Translations under genes and position numbers: made by a program
NCBI GenBank assembly: GCA_002376965.1
Contig: DFOV01000201.1
Coordinates: 1 to 21,724, forward strand
Reading direction: 5' to 3'
Length of the DNA stretch: 21,724 nt
Source of the DNA: Gammaproteobacteria bacterium UBA3532
GTDB taxonomy: Bacteria; Pseudomonadota; Gammaproteobacteria; Enterobacterales; UBA3532
Shown here: piece by piece, positions 9,759-19,469 of the stretch
Layout: the number at the start of each line of letters is the position of its first letter
How positions within the stretch are numbered: the stretch's first letter is position 1
The notes under the pieces: generated by a model
What the model was told of the DNA's origin: nothing
The model's input: the letters and a program-made list of their open reading frames with translations, nothing else
The model's database searches: none

Positions 9759-10841
9759 ATGTCTGGTAATACTTTTGGAAAACTTTTTACGGTGACAACC
9801 TTTGGTGAAAGTCATGGTGCGGCTCTAGGGTGTATTGTTGATGGCTGTCCTCCCGGGCTTGAACTATCTGCAGAAGACTTGCAGCACGACTTGGATCGCA
9901 GACGCCCCGGAAAAAATAAATTTGAAACCCAGCGTAAAGAGCCTGATCAGGTGGAAATTCTATCCGGCATTTTCGAAGGTAAAACTACAGGTACTCCAAT
10001 TGGGCTGTTAATCCGAAACCAAGATCAGCGCTCTAAGGACTACTCCGAGATTTACGACAAGTTTCGTCCAGGTCATGCCGATTTTAGTTACTGGTATAAA
10101 TATGGCATTAGAGATTATCGTGGTGGTGGGCGCTCATCTGCCCGAGAGACAGCCATGCGTGTCGCTGCAGGCGGGATCGCTAAAAAATATTTGAAAGCGG
10201 CTTATGGCACAGAAATTACAGGCTACCTATCGCAGCTAGGGCCGATAAAAGCTGACACAGTTGATCTTGCGTGCGTAGAAAACAACCCTTTCTTTTTCCC
10301 CGACGCATCGAAGCTAACTTCGCTTGAAGACTACATGATGAAGATTAGAAAATCAGGAGACTCTATTGGCGCTAAGGTTTCTGTTGTAGCGAAGAATATC
10401 CCGGTAGGGTTGGGAGAGCCTATCTTTGATCGGTTAGATGCCGATTTAGCTCATGCGCTGATGAGCATCAACGCTGTTAAGGGTGTAGAAATCGGTGATG
10501 GGTTTGACTGCATCGAGCAAAAAGGGACCGAACATCGCGATGAAATGACACCCGAAGGCTTTACATCAAACCATGCAGGCGGCATTCTCGGCGGCATTTC
10601 TACTGGACAGGATATCTTAGCCAGTATCGCACTTAAGCCTACATCAAGCTTGTTAGTGCCGGGTAAGACGATCAATACCGCTGGTCAGCAGGTTGAGATG
10701 ATTACTAAAGGCCGTCACGATCCTTGTGTGGGGATCCGCGCTACTCCGATTGCGGAAGCGATGATGGCAATTGTATTGATGGATCATGCACTACGTCATC
10801 GTGGTCAAAACGCAGATAACACCCTCACACCTCCCTTTTAA
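9759..10841 (+). CDS. aroC: Chorismate synthase
   Basis: A 360-residue enzyme converting 5-enolpyruvylshikimate-3-phosphate to chorismate, the last step of the common aromatic pathway, using reduced FMN. Signature 1, [18 protein letters not shown], begins at residue 16 and carries the active-site His19. [20 protein letters not shown] and [11 protein letters not shown] (122-132) form the substrate and flavin site. [17 protein letters not shown] near the C-terminus contains the catalytic Asp region. Length equals E. coli AroC (361). AGGGTGA four bases before the ATG is a good ribosome binding site. The stop overlaps the next gene as TAATG. Confidence 0.98.
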   Translation: MSGNTFGKLFTVTTFGESHGAALGCIVDGCPPGLELSAEDLQHDLDRRRPGKNKFETQRKEPDQVEILSGIFEGKTTGTPIGLLIRNQDQRSKDYSEIYDKFRPGHADFSYWYKYGIRDYRGGGRSSARETAMRVAAGGIAKKYLKAAYGTEITGYLSQLGPIKADTVDLACVENNPFFFPDASKLTSLEDYMMKIRKSGDSIGAKVSVVAKNIPVGLGEPIFDRLDADLAHALMSINAVKGVEIGDGFDCIEQKGTEHRDEMTPEGFTSNHAGGILGGISTGQDILASIALKPTSSLLVPGKTINTAGQQVEMITKGRHDPCVGIRATPIAEAMMAIVLMDHALRHRGQNADNTLTPPF

Positions 10842-12010
10842 TGCTGCCATATTGGCGTCTATCGCTATTTTATTTTAGCTATTGCGCCATATTGGGCGTT
10901 CTCCTACCGTATTGGGGACGTTTCATGACCGAGCTGGGACATGGCTCGGTCGCCATCGGTCAAACCTTGTCCGTGGTTACATTTACCAAAATAATATCAC
11001 CCTATATCTGGGGGTATTTAGCGGATAAGAGTGGTAAAGGCGGCAGCTTTATTCTACTGGGGGGCGTTGGAACCTTAGTTTCGAGTATCGCCCTGACACA
11101 GGTTACATCAGTCAATCTGCTGATGGTTGTGCTGTTCTTTTTCAGCTTTTTCTGGAACGCTGTGTTGCCTTTGTATGAGGCAACCACCTTGCGTTTGCTC
11201 GGCAGCAACAGTGAGCGATATGGTCGAATACGCGTTTGGGGATCGATCAGTTTTATCCTGCTCGCTCTGATTTGTGGCTTTTTGTTCGAATATGTCAGTG
11301 CGCGATGGGTGCCCTGTATTATCGCGTTCTGGGCACTTGGTATTCTCATATCTATCATCTCTATTCGACACTATCTGCGGGAAGAGTTGCCAGCACAGAA
11401 AAAACATAGCGTTGGCTTGGCTTCAGAGGCTAAGCGATTTATGTTTTGGTTTCTCGTCGCCATGTTTTTTCTGCATGGTAGCACGTCGGCCTACTACGCC
11501 TTTTTCGATCTCTACGTTATTCAATCCGGTTATCACTCCTATGCCAGCGGCTTATTGATTAGCTTTGGCGTGGTCGTTGAAGTGCTATTTTTTCTAAAAT
11601 CTCACTATTTTATCCAGCGCTGGGGAAGCCATTTGTTGTGTACTCTGGCTATTGTCCTAACTGCGGTTCGCTGGCTATTGACCGCGTTTTATGCCGATGT
11701 ACTAGCGATTTTGCTTTTTGCCCAGTTTTTACATGTATTTACCTACGCTGTCGCACATGCTGCTGCCATATCCCTATTAGATAAATATTTGCAAAAAAAT
11801 TTCCGCAATCGGGGGCAGGCCCTGTATAGCTCGGTGAGTTTTGGCTTGGGAGGAGCGTTAGCAAGCGTAGGCTTCGGGTATACCTGGGCCAATGGGGCAG
11901 GGGCTATGGAGACATTCATCGCTGCTGCGATCATGTGTACTCTAGCACTGGCTTCAATTAAGCCAATGTATGATATTGAGCGGCAGCTTTCTAAATCAAC
12001 TGCTGGTTAG
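10841..12010 (+). CDS. MFS transporter, HcaT/PPP-like subfamily
   Basis: A 389-residue inner-membrane protein with about twelve hydrophobic segments, beginning RLSLFYFSYCAILGVLLPYW. The MFS loop-2 region reads SPYIWGYLADKSGKGG, and LRLLGSNSERYGRIRVWGSI is typical of the MFS_1-like (HcaT, 3-phenylpropionate transporter-like) group. Its A of ATG is the last base of the aroC stop (TAATG). The bases upstream (cacacctcccttttaATG) hold no Shine-Dalgarno sequence, so it probably depends on coupling to aroC. An MFS gene directly after aroC is also known in Pseudomonas (established knowledge, recalled). A role in moving an aromatic acid or related metabolite is inference. Confidence 0.88.
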   Translation: MLPYWRLSLFYFSYCAILGVLLPYWGRFMTELGHGSVAIGQTLSVVTFTKIISPYIWGYLADKSGKGGSFILLGGVGTLVSSIALTQVTSVNLLMVVLFFFSFFWNAVLPLYEATTLRLLGSNSERYGRIRVWGSISFILLALICGFLFEYVSARWVPCIIAFWALGILISIISIRHYLREELPAQKKHSVGLASEAKRFMFWFLVAMFFLHGSTSAYYAFFDLYVIQSGYHSYASGLLISFGVVVEVLFFLKSHYFIQRWGSHLLCTLAIVLTAVRWLLTAFYADVLAILLFAQFLHVFTYAVAHAAAISLLDKYLQKNFRNRGQALYSSVSFGLGGALASVGFGYTWANGAGAMETFIAAAIMCTLALASIKPMYDIERQLSKSTAG

Positions 12011-12014
12011 TAAC

Positions 12015-12051
12015 CTTATTCTAGGATAAGTAGGCGCGGTTCCATCCGCGC
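12015..12051. terminator. Tandem hairpins between convergent MFS and roxA genes
   Basis: Two inverted repeats lie in the 87-base gap between converging genes: CTTAT 12015-12019 with ATAAG 12026-12030, and GCGCGG 12034-12039 with CCGCGC 12046-12051 over a 6-base loop. The position fits a bidirectional terminator, but neither side has a T-run, so the call is weak. Confidence 0.35.
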
Positions 12052-12097
12052 TATAACTATATGTTCAATAGCTGCAGGTTCGAGTTCCCCTAAAATT

Positions 12098-13255
12098 CTA
12101 CTCGCTGGCGAAATACCAGGCACCCTCGTTAATAAGGTTCTGTAACAGCTCTTTTTCCAAGGTTGTTAAGTCATCACTGAGCAGAAAATCTGGCTCAACC
12201 GCTGTGTCGTCACAGAGGGCTTGCGCCAGCTGTAATCCGTCAGAGCGAAGCTTGTAATCTTGCCCATTGATGAAAAGCTCTACGAGATTGGGCTGCTCAA
12301 TATAAAACGAGCGTGTAGCTGAGTCTCGGTGAAGTAGAGTTCCTTGCTTGGCAAGACTGACAATCTCTTTCCAGGTCATATCGACCTGAGGCTGCTCTAT
12401 ATCTGGATACTTTCGTTCACTTAATAACTGACCAAGGTAGGCAAAGAGCCTTGGCTTGTCATTCAGTGTGTCTTGCAATAGCTTAACCAGTTGCTCAAGA
12501 TCATCAGCCGATATTTCACCGTCTGGCGCCTCGGGGGATATTTGGGGATCGCGGTAAAACCGATCTTCCAACTCTTCATCGTCTAGAACTTTATCAGCGA
12601 CATAGCTAAATAGCTCTTTTTGCGTTGGGGAGCGGAAACCCATCGAATAGGTGATGCTGGCATCGATACTTGTTCCGTGGTGGGGGCAGCGGGGCGGAAT
12701 ATACAAAATGTCGCCAGGCTCGGTAACCACGTCGATTACTGACTTGAAGTCCTTAACTTGGCGTAGTCCGTTAGCAGCGACAAATTCGCGCTCGAATTTG
12801 TCTTGCTCTCCAATTTTCCAATGACGAGAACCTTGGGCTTGGATCAGAAAAACATCGTAATTATCAATATGTGGGCCAACACCGCCATCAGGAACAGAGA
12901 AGCTGACCATTACATCATCAAAGCGCCAGCTGGGGATAAAGCGAAAATAGTCCCATAACTCAGATACATCAGGATACAGCTGGTCAACAGCCTGTACTAG
13001 CAATGTCCATTGGCTTTGGCCTAACTGGTTGAATGTTTCGTCATCAAATGGTCCCTGACGACATAACCAGTCGCCAGATGATTTTTGGCAGATTAAACGC
13101 GACTCAACATCTTCATCAAGACTCAACCCTGCTAATTCTTCTGCGCTGATTGGAGAGGTGAAGCCGGGAATACCCGAACGGATCAATACTGGCTTTTTCT
13201 GCCAATAGTTCTTTAAAAAAGATTCTACGGTAAGCTTACCCAAAGGGTGAAACAT
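12098..13255 (-). CDS. roxA: 50S ribosomal protein L16 arginine 3-hydroxylase RoxA (YcfD, JmjC-type)
   Basis: A 385-residue Fe(II)/2-oxoglutarate oxygenase (E. coli YcfD 373) that hydroxylates an Arg of ribosomal protein L16. The iron ligands are His129 and Asp131 in GPHIDNYDVFLIQ, plus a distal His at about 192 in EPGDILYIPPRCPHHG. QGSRHWKIGE follows the first pair as in YcfD, and ITYSMGFRSPTQKEL after the second. The C-terminal part (about 220-385) matches the winged-helix dimer region in length. AAGGA lies six bases from the ATG. It follows purB with a strong hairpin between; in E. coli the gene lies three places from purB, with phoPQ between them, which are absent here. Confidence 0.94.
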   Translation of the reverse strand: MFHPLGKLTVESFLKNYWQKKPVLIRSGIPGFTSPISAEELAGLSLDEDVESRLICQKSSGDWLCRQGPFDDETFNQLGQSQWTLLVQAVDQLYPDVSELWDYFRFIPSWRFDDVMVSFSVPDGGVGPHIDNYDVFLIQAQGSRHWKIGEQDKFEREFVAANGLRQVKDFKSVIDVVTEPGDILYIPPRCPHHGTSIDASITYSMGFRSPTQKELFSYVADKVLDDEELEDRFYRDPQISPEAPDGEISADDLEQLVKLLQDTLNDKPRLFAYLGQLLSERKYPDIEQPQVDMTWKEIVSLAKQGTLLHRDSATRSFYIEQPNLVELFINGQDYKLRSDGLQLAQALCDDTAVEPDFLLSDDLTTLEKELLQNLINEGAWYFASE

Positions 13256-13274
13256 AAAATGTCCTTAATATGGA

Positions 13275-13301
13275 GCGATGAGGAGCTAAGCCCCTCATCG
13301 C
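13275..13301 (-). terminator. Strong hairpin between purB and roxA
   Basis: GCGATGAGG at 13275-13283 is perfectly complementary to CCTCATCGC at 13293-13301. On the minus strand a G-U, a G-C and a C-G pair can extend this to about 12 pairs with a TTA loop. It lies six bases after the purB stop, and the roxA ribosome binding site follows 9 bases later. No T-run follows, so it may be a partial terminator or an mRNA-end stabiliser. Confidence 0.5.
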
Positions 13302-13306
13302 CTGCC

Positions 13307-15328
<2,022 letters not shown>

Positions 15329-15332
<4 letters not shown>

Positions 15333-16432
15333 TCGCTTTCCAATAGTTTGTTGTTAATGATTCCGCCACCCAAGCATACCGAACCACGATAAAAGACTAC
15401 GGATTGCCCTGGCGTGATGGCTCGTTGAGGCTGCTCAAACTCAACTTGAATGCTGTCTATATCATCGCGAAGTATGCGACAGGGAACATCTTGTTGGCGG
15501 TAACGGATTTTCGCCGTGATATCATCTTTTTCAAATAAGTCTGATAACCCTTGTTCGCTGCACCAGTGTAACTGGTTTGCTATCAACCCTTTAGCAAACA
15601 GGCGAGGGTGGTCGTGGCCCTGCCCAATGACAAGCACATTGCGTTCAAGATCTTTGTCGACGGTAAACCAGGGCTTTTCGGGCGCATTTTTTAAGCCACC
15701 AATACCAATGCCTTTGCGCTGTCCAAGGGTGTAGTACATCAACCCGTTATGTTGACCAACCACTTCACCTTCTGTAGTTTCAATTGCTCCTTGTTGGGCG
15801 GGAAGATACTGTGACAGAAAGTCATTAAAACGCCGTTCGCCAATGAAGCATATACCGGTAGAATCTTTTTTATCATGGGTGACAAACCCTTGTTCTTTGG
15901 CTATTTGCCTTATGACGGGCTTGTCGTAGTCTCCAACGGGGAATAGGCTTTTTGCAAGCTGCTGTTGTTGCAAGGTGTAAAGAAAGTAACTTTGATCTTT
16001 GTTAGCATCAACGCCTCGTAGGAGTTGAAATTCGTCATTATCAAAGCCTTTGCGAACATAATGACCGGTTGCAATATAGTCCGCTCCCAGGGTGAGGGCG
16101 TAATCTAGAAAAGCTTTAAACTTAATTTCTTTATTGCATAAAATGTCGGGGTTAGGTGTTCTTCCTGCCTTATATTCTTCGAGAAAATGCTCGAAGACGT
16201 TGTCCCAGTATTCTGCTGCAAAATTAATAGCATGGAAGGGAATATCCAACTGTTCGCAGATTTTTTGGGCATCCGCTTTATCTTCGGCGGCTGCGCAATA
16301 TGATTCGGTATCGTCTTCTTCCCAGTTCTTCATGAACAGGCCTTCGACATCAAACCCTTTCTGTTTTAGAAGATACGCTGCGACGGATGAGTCAACTCCG
16401 CCAGACATTCCTACAATTACTTTTTCAGCCAT
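15329..16432 (-). CDS. mnmA: tRNA-specific 2-thiouridylase MnmA
   Basis: A 367-residue ATP-dependent enzyme that thiolates U34 of tRNA Lys, Glu and Gln, taking sulfur from the Tus relay. The PP-loop GMSGGVDSS is at residues 8-16. The catalytic Cys99 is in [12 protein letters not shown] and the partner Cys195 in [19 protein letters not shown] and [14 protein letters not shown] are tRNA- and ATP-contact regions. [13 protein letters not shown] belongs to the central domain, and the C-terminal beta-barrel ends with [19 protein letters not shown]. Length equals E. coli MnmA (368). AAAGGG precedes the ATG. It overlaps hflD by four bases and probably heads the mnmA-hflD-purB transcript from its own promoter. 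Confidence 0.98.
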
Positions 16433-16462
16433 AAGCCCTTTCTACCACGTTTACTCGCGCGT

Positions 16463-16468
16463 ATTATA
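16463..16468 (-). promoter_or_regulatory. -10 element of the mnmA-hflD-purB promoter
   Basis: The minus strand reads a perfect TATAAT, with only a weak -35 (ATGGAA) 17 bases upstream. The predicted start is about 25 bases before the mnmA ATG. Two copies of CTCGCGC (plus-strand 16454-16460 and 16474-16480) flank the -10, 20 bases apart, and might be a regulator site, though this could be chance. Confidence 0.45.
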
Positions 16469-16507
16469 ACGGTTCTCGCGCTGTGTTCCATCCCGAACAT
16501 ACAAAGA

Positions 16508-16966
16508 TTAGCTAGCGGTTGTGTTCGTTGTTGATAAGAGCATGGATAAAGGGTAACGCTTTCCTGCCAAATAGTCGTCAATACATTGCCCAAACAGCGG
16601 GCTACGCCAGGATGGCTTCAATGCTAATAATCTCTCATAGCTGAGCCACTGGGCTTCGATTATGTCCGGGTCAAGGTCTGAATGAACGGGCTCGTCATTA
16701 ACGTAACCACTAAAACAAAAACGCAAGTAGGTCGTGTTATTCGTTGGGCTGGTGAATTGATAGATACCAATCAACGATTCTGGAGTAAAGGCATAACCGG
16801 TTTCTTCTAGTACTTCGCGTTTTACTGCCTTAATCAATGTTTCGTTTTTTTCCCAATGTCCTGCGGGCTGATTATAAACCTGCTTATTGTTATCTTTTTC
16901 AAAAACAGTGAGAAATTTATTGTCATGCTCTATGATGGCTGCGACGGTAACATGAGGTGTAAACAT
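16508..16966 (-). CDS. nudJ: Nudix hydrolase NudJ (phosphatase NudJ)
   Basis: A 152-residue Nudix enzyme (E. coli NudJ/YmfB 153) that hydrolyses nucleoside tri- and diphosphates and hydroxymethylpyrimidine pyrophosphate. The Nudix box GX5EX7REUXEEXGU is GHWEKNETLIKAVKREVLEETGY. The N-terminus FTPHVTVAAIIEHDNKFLTV and VYNQPAGHWE are typical of NudJ. I place the start at the ATG whose first base is 16966, because GGAGAG lies just upstream of it. A longer frame from a TTG at 16981 would include that ribosome binding site in the coding sequence. It precedes mnmA as in E. coli, with 75 bases and a promoter between, and is divergent from moaC. Confidence 0.93.
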   Translation of the reverse strand: MFTPHVTVAAIIEHDNKFLTVFEKDNNKQVYNQPAGHWEKNETLIKAVKREVLEETGYAFTPESLIGIYQFTSPTNNTTYLRFCFSGYVNDEPVHSDLDPDIIEAQWLSYERLLALKPSWRSPLFGQCIDDYLAGKRYPLSMLLSTTNTTAS

Positions 16967-17007
16967 GGCCTCTCCAAACAAGATTAATTCGATAGGAGTT
17001 TAAATCG

Positions 17008-17484
17008 GTGAAACTAACACATACCGATGAAGGTGGTAAGGCTTCGATGGTGGATGTGACGGATAAATCTGTAACGTCCAGAACGGCGGTAGCAGTAGGT
17101 AAGGTATGGATGCATGCTGATACACTACAGCTAATCATCGATAATGGACACAAAAAAGGCGATGTACTTGCCGTAGCGCGAATTGCTGGCATCCAGGCGG
17201 CCAAGCAAACGGCAGGCCTTATTCCCCTATGTCACCCTTTAGCTTTGACGTCGATTAAGGTTAACTTTGATATCAACATGGATAATCAATGCATTGACAT
17301 TGAAGCGGTTTGTAAACTGGCAGATAAAACCGGCGTTGAAATGGAAGCGCTGACTGCGGTTTCTGTCGCTGCTTTGACAATATATGACATGTGTAAAGCT
17401 GTTGATAAGAACATGGTTATTGAAGGTGTGAAAGTGATTGAGAAAACGGGCGGGAAAAGCGGAGACTGGTGTGCACAAAGATAA
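17008..17484 (+). CDS. moaC: Cyclic pyranopterin monophosphate synthase MoaC
   Basis: A 158-residue enzyme that turns the MoaA product 3',8-cyclo-7,8-dihydro-GTP into cyclic pyranopterin monophosphate, the first stable molybdenum cofactor intermediate. The active-site residues of the family are present: Lys50-region [25 protein letters not shown] with His76, GVEMEALTA with Glu111 and Glu113, and YDMCK with Asp127 and Lys130. It starts with GTG, preceded by AGGAG at 16994-16998 with nine bases between. MoaD overlaps its end by 14 bases. The start lies only 41 bases from the divergent nudJ start, so the promoter must be compact or lie inside nudJ. No molybdenum-cofactor riboswitch can fit in this gap. 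Confidence 0.96.
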   Translation: MKLTHTDEGGKASMVDVTDKSVTSRTAVAVGKVWMHADTLQLIIDNGHKKGDVLAVARIAGIQAAKQTAGLIPLCHPLALTSIKVNFDINMDNQCIDIEAVCKLADKTGVEMEALTAVSVAALTIYDMCKAVDKNMVIEGVKVIEKTGGKSGDWCAQR

Positions 17485-17737
17485 CAGCATTACAATTTTA
17501 TTTTTCGCCAAGTTGCGTGATGAGCTAGGAGTAGCTGAATATCAAATGGCGGTGGATGATGAATTACAGTCAATTAGTGATGTTAAAGAGCGCTTGGTTA
17601 GTCAAGGTGTTCAATGGCAAAACAGTTTGGCTGATTCGGGTGTGATGTGCGCTGTGAATCAAGAAATGGTTGCTGACGACGCCAAAGTCAAGTCGGGTGA
17701 TGAAGTGGCATTTTTCCCACCGGTGACTGGTGGTTAA
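17471..17737 (+). CDS. moaD: Molybdopterin synthase small subunit MoaD
   Basis: An 88-residue ubiquitin-fold sulfur carrier. Its C-terminal Gly-Gly (FFPPVTGG), when thiocarboxylated, donates sulfur to cyclic pyranopterin monophosphate within molybdopterin synthase. The N-terminal strand [14 protein letters not shown] is typical. I choose the GTG at 17471, overlapping moaC by 14 bases, because GGAGA ends five bases upstream. An ATG at 17438 would give 11 further residues not expected in this family and has no ribosome binding site. The moaE ATG follows the stop codon directly, which suits 1:1 subunit synthesis. Confidence 0.93.
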   Translation: MHKDNSITILFFAKLRDELGVAEYQMAVDDELQSISDVKERLVSQGVQWQNSLADSGVMCAVNQEMVADDAKVKSGDEVAFFPPVTGG

Positions 17738-18178
17738 ATGATTACCGTGACAGCAAACCCTATCAATGTTCAAGAGCATTACGAAAAACTTGGCAGCTCC
17801 TCTCAAACGGGGGCTATTGTTACCTTTGTCGGCCTTGTTCGTGACATCAATCAAGGCGCCAGTATTTCTTCGATGGCCTTAGAGCACTACCCTGGCATGA
17901 CAGAAAAGGTACTCGAAGGTATTGTCCAAGAAGCGTGTGAGCGTTGGGAACTATTGGATGTCGAACTGGTTCACCGAGTTGGAGACATGGGCGTTTCTGA
18001 TACCATTGTCTTTGTTGGCGTTAGCTCAGTGCATAGAGAAAATGCTTTTCAGGCGTGTGCATTCATCATGGACTTTCTTAAAACAAAAGCGCCCTTTTGG
18101 AAGAAAGAGCAAACACCAGATGGCAGTCACTGGGTGGAGGCCAATAATAAAGATAATGAGGCGGCCAGCAGGTGGTAG
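17738..18178 (+). CDS. moaE: Molybdopterin synthase catalytic subunit MoaE
   Basis: A 146-residue large subunit of molybdopterin synthase, which with MoaD inserts the two dithiolene sulfurs. GAIVTFVGLVRD near residue 25, ALEHYPGMTEK, VHRVGDMGVSDTIVFVGV, SVHRENAFQACAFIMDFLKT and APFWKKEQTPDGSHWVEA closely follow E. coli MoaE. The catalytic lysines correspond to Lys115 and Lys122. Length is near the E. coli protein (150). It is the last gene of moaCDE. Its stop lies 11 bases from the convergent rluE stop, with no terminator hairpin between. Confidence 0.96.
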   Translation: MITVTANPINVQEHYEKLGSSSQTGAIVTFVGLVRDINQGASISSMALEHYPGMTEKVLEGIVQEACERWELLDVELVHRVGDMGVSDTIVFVGVSSVHRENAFQACAFIMDFLKTKAPFWKKEQTPDGSHWVEANNKDNEAASRW

Positions 18179-18189
18179 GGGCACAGGTT

Positions 18190-18729
18190 TTAGTCGGCAT
18201 AGCGCCATTCCCCTGGCTGTAAATTACCAATGTGCCAACGTCCAATTTTTGGACGGATTAGGCGTAGGGTAGGATAGCCAACAGCTGCAGTCATTCGTCT
18301 CACCTGGCGATTTTTACCCTCGGTTAACGTAATCTCTATCCAGCTGGTAGGTATACTTTGACGGAACCTGATGGGAGGGGTTCGCTCCCAAAGTCCTGGC
18401 GGGCTTTCTATTAATTGGGCCTTGGCTGGGCGGGTTTTACCATCTTTTAGTAATACGCCCGAACGCAATATTTCTAGTGCTTCTTCATCAGGAGTCCCTT
18501 CAACCTGCGCCCAATAGGTTTTGGCCTTTTTGTTTTTGGGGTGAGCGATTTTGTGCTGGAGCCGTCCATCGTTGGTGAGAAGCAACAAGCCTTCACTGTC
18601 ACGATCAAGGCGTCCTGCTGGATAAAAGCCCTTGATCGGAATATAGTCCTTTAGCGTTTGGCGACCAGTTGCGTCGGTGAATTGAGATAATACCTGGAAA
18701 GGCTTATTGAACAGGATGATGTTTTTCAT
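18190..18729 (-). CDS. rluE: 23S rRNA pseudouridine(2457) synthase RluE
   Basis: A 179-residue RsuA-family pseudouridine synthase that modifies U2457 of 23S rRNA. The catalytic motif is [14 protein letters not shown], with Asp42. NPPIRxRxSIPTSW-type sequence ([19 protein letters not shown]), [19 protein letters not shown] and RLIRPKIG match RluE rather than RluB, RluF or RsuA, and there is no N-terminal S4 domain. The frame allows a GTG one codon before the chosen ATG; the ribosome binding site is weak for both. An extended -10 lies just upstream. E. coli RluE is 217 residues, and the C-terminus here is short, ending [10 protein letters not shown]. Confidence 0.93.
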   Translation of the reverse strand: MKNIILFNKPFQVLSQFTDATGRQTLKDYIPIKGFYPAGRLDRDSEGLLLLTNDGRLQHKIAHPKNKKAKTYWAQVEGTPDEEALEILRSGVLLKDGKTRPAKAQLIESPPGLWERTPPIRFRQSIPTSWIEITLTEGKNRQVRRMTAAVGYPTLRLIRPKIGRWHIGNLQPGEWRYAD

Positions 18730-18750
18730 CACAAAACCGCAAAAGCAGTG

Positions 18751-18759
18751 AGTATACCA
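18751..18759 (-). promoter_or_regulatory. Extended -10 promoter of rluE
   Basis: The minus strand reads TGGTATACT, an extended -10 with TATACT. A poor -35 (CTGCCA) lies 19 bases upstream. Transcription would start near 18744, about 15 bases before the rluE ATG. Confidence 0.4.
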
Positions 18760-18795
18760 CTACCTTAAACGGTTTGGCAGGACAGGGTTTGGATG

Positions 18796-18814
18796 GGCCC
18801 GGACAGACCGGGCC
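18796..18814 (-). terminator. GC-rich hairpin after cspD
   Basis: GGCCCGG at 18796-18802 pairs with CCGGGCC at 18808-18814 over a 5-base loop. It begins nine bases after the cspD stop. On the cspD strand no T-run follows; the T-richer side (ATTTGAGTTTTATT) is on the plus strand, so termination may act better against transcripts arriving from moaE. Confidence 0.45.
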
Positions 18815-18823
18815 ATTTGAGTT

Positions 18824-19039
18824 TTATTGCAAATCACCAACCGGCTTGATTTCAGTCGCATGGAGCCCTTTCGGCCCTTGACTAATTTCAAACTCGACTT
18901 GTTGGCCTGCTTTTAAACTCTTATACCCATCCATTGTAATGGTTGAGTAGTGAGCAAATATGTCATTGTTACCTTCCTCGGTGAGTATAAATCCATATCC
19001 CTTGGCGTTATTAAACCACTTAACTTTTCCGGTAGGCAT
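18824..19039 (-). CDS. cspD: Cold-shock-domain protein CspD
   Basis: A 71-residue single cold-shock-domain protein that binds single-stranded nucleic acids. In E. coli CspD rises in stationary phase and blocks replication. RNP1 is KGYGFI and RNP2 is DIFAHY. HYSTITMDGYKSLKAGQQVE and SQGPKGLHATEI match CspD closely, including DGY in place of the DGF usual in CspA. I place the start at ATG 19039 (MPTGKVKWFNNAKG). A longer in-frame extension to 19258 lacks family similarity. AGAGGG lies about ten bases upstream. The gene is divergent from clpS-clpA, a widespread arrangement. Confidence 0.95.
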   Translation of the reverse strand: MPTGKVKWFNNAKGYGFILTEEGNNDIFAHYSTITMDGYKSLKAGQQVEFEISQGPKGLHATEIKPVGDLQ

Positions 19040-19469
19040 AGCTGCGCATCCCTCTTTTATTTTTGTACAACAGTTACGAAGACTATTTTGCATAGAAAAT
19101 AGTTCCCCGAAAGCAACAGAACTGGTTCTCTCGAACACCCCTAGAATGGTATGAAAAGTATACAGTGTCAAGGGTGATTTTACCTTGCAGGTCAAGGGGG
19201 ATATGGGGTGGGGAGGTGGGGAATAATAGTATGCTTTATGGTTGTGATAAAATATCACTGCTTAGATGTGGCATGTAAAGCTTTAAGAACGGTTTTCGGA
19301 TGTTTTGTGCAAGAATTGTGCGTCTACGCAGAGATATAAGGCCAGTATGCCTTAACTCCTTGAGCAATCAGGGGGATCGCGGTAAGGTACTTGCATTGTT
19401 AAACGTTCAGGCTTAAGTCCTGATTATTGGTAGTTACGCAAAATTTTTTTTTTCGATTAGACTAATATT
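19040..19469. other. 430-bp divergent regulatory region, cspD / clpS
   Basis: No gene is evident here. It holds the cspD leader and promoter (19040-19171), two CCCTTGAC copies with a CCTTG/CAAGG inverted repeat (19183-19197), a 10-bp palindrome TAAAGCTTTA (19276-19285), an inverted repeat TCAGG/CCTGA (19407-19411 and 19419-19423), ten consecutive T (19444-19453) and ATTAG-A-CTAAT (19456-19466) just before clpS. I see no convincing -35/-10 pair for clpS; TATAAG at 19335-19340 lacks a -35. Room exists for a small RNA but nothing identifies one. Confidence 0.4.
19142..19171 (-). promoter_or_regulatory. Sigma-70-type promoter of cspD
   Basis: On the minus strand a consensus -35 TTGACA (19166-19171) is followed after 18 bases by ATTCTA (19142-19147), a moderate -10. 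The start would be near 19135, giving a 5' leader of about 95 bases. A repeat, CCCTTGAC on the minus strand, occurs at 19167-19174 and 19191-19198. Confidence 0.4.

Noticed and set aside
12074..12090. GCAGGTTCGAGTTCCCC resembles a tRNA T-arm.
   Set aside because: The two arms (GCAGG and TCCCC) do not pair properly, and no acceptor, D-arm or anticodon arm lies upstream. Probably chance.
16967..16981. TTG start that would lengthen nudJ by five residues.
   Set aside because: The extra codons include the GGAGAG ribosome binding site of the ATG at 16966, and the shorter form fits NudJ length.
19040..19258. N-terminal extension of cspD by 73 codons.
   Set aside because: The extension lies over the cspD promoter and leader and has no cold-shock likeness; CspD proteins begin at the chosen ATG.
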